6,441 nucleotides of DNA from an uncultured Polymorphobacter sp. GTDB lineage: Bacteria > Pseudomonadota > Alphaproteobacteria > Sphingomonadales > Sphingomonadaceae. A model generated the notes under the pieces. The model was not told where the DNA came from, made no database searches, and worked only from the letters and a program-made list of their open reading frames with translations. The DNA lies in the NCBI GenBank assembly GCA_937871645.1, contig CALMPZ010000328.1, forward strand, positions 1 through 6,441. Direction: 5' to 3'. The translations under genes were made by a program, and so were the position numbers. Positions 6,394 to 6,441 of the stretch are shown here, piece after piece. Position 1 is the stretch's first letter. Each line of letters begins with the position of its first letter.

Positions 6394-6441
6394 GACTCCT
6401 GCACCCAATTGTTTGGCGCACTTCAAATGGGTGCAGGGGTC
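6394..6441. repeat. Long inverted repeat (hairpin) upstream of recJ
   Basis: The arms 6394-6407 (GACTCCTGCACCCA) and 6428-6441 (TGGGTGCAGGGGTC) are complementary at 13 of 14 positions. The exception (6397 with 6438) is a T-G wobble if the plus strand is transcribed and a C-A mismatch if the minus strand is. After one A-A mismatch (6408/6427) three more pairs form (6409-6411 with 6424-6426), leaving a 12-nt loop. No T-run follows on the minus strand; the plus-strand flank is outside the window. It may be a terminator of the neighbouring transcription unit, a 5'-leader hairpin of recJ, or a copy of a dispersed palindromic repeat. Confidence 0.75.

Overview
The window looks like chromosomal DNA from a GC-rich alphaproteobacterium, most probably a sphingomonad. 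This rests on base composition, on strong G/C third-position bias in every gene, and on the character of the RecJ, PPK2 and NodT-type proteins. The lineage is inferred from the feel of the protein sequences and not from a search.

Left part (1-4339, + strand): a tightly packed set of four genes that reads as one operon and enters the window already in progress. First is the C-terminal membrane domain of an RbbA/YhiH-like ABC exporter (5' end outside the window). One base later comes a YhhJ-like ABC-2 permease. After a 12-nt gap comes a NodT-family outer-membrane efflux lipoprotein, and after a further 39 nt a class I-type polyphosphate kinase 2 (PPK2). The first three would form the inner-membrane pore and outer-membrane channel of a tripartite, type I-like efflux pump. 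The ATPase domains and a HlyD-like periplasmic adaptor are expected just upstream of base 1 but cannot be seen. PPK2 makes nucleoside triphosphate from polyphosphate, or the reverse. Its place at the end of the exporter operon is the most intriguing contextual point.

Middle (4340-4518): a 179-nt, less GC-rich convergent spacer with no convincing gene and no classical terminator.

Right part (4519-6441, - strand): a tRNA-Glu(UUC) with encoded CCA lies 19 nt downstream of a full-length recJ (single-strand-specific 5'-3' exonuclease). A plausible promoter for the tRNA sits in the last codons of recJ, with its -10 over the recJ stop codon. recJ probably starts at a TTG (6367) behind a good Shine-Dalgarno. 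Upstream of it, exactly at the window end, is a long near-perfect inverted repeat (6394-6441).

No rRNA, CRISPR array, insertion sequence or phage gene was seen. Most of the window is ordinary. The second-look items are the exporter-PPK2 linkage, the hairpin upstream of recJ, and the tRNA promoter overlapping the recJ stop.
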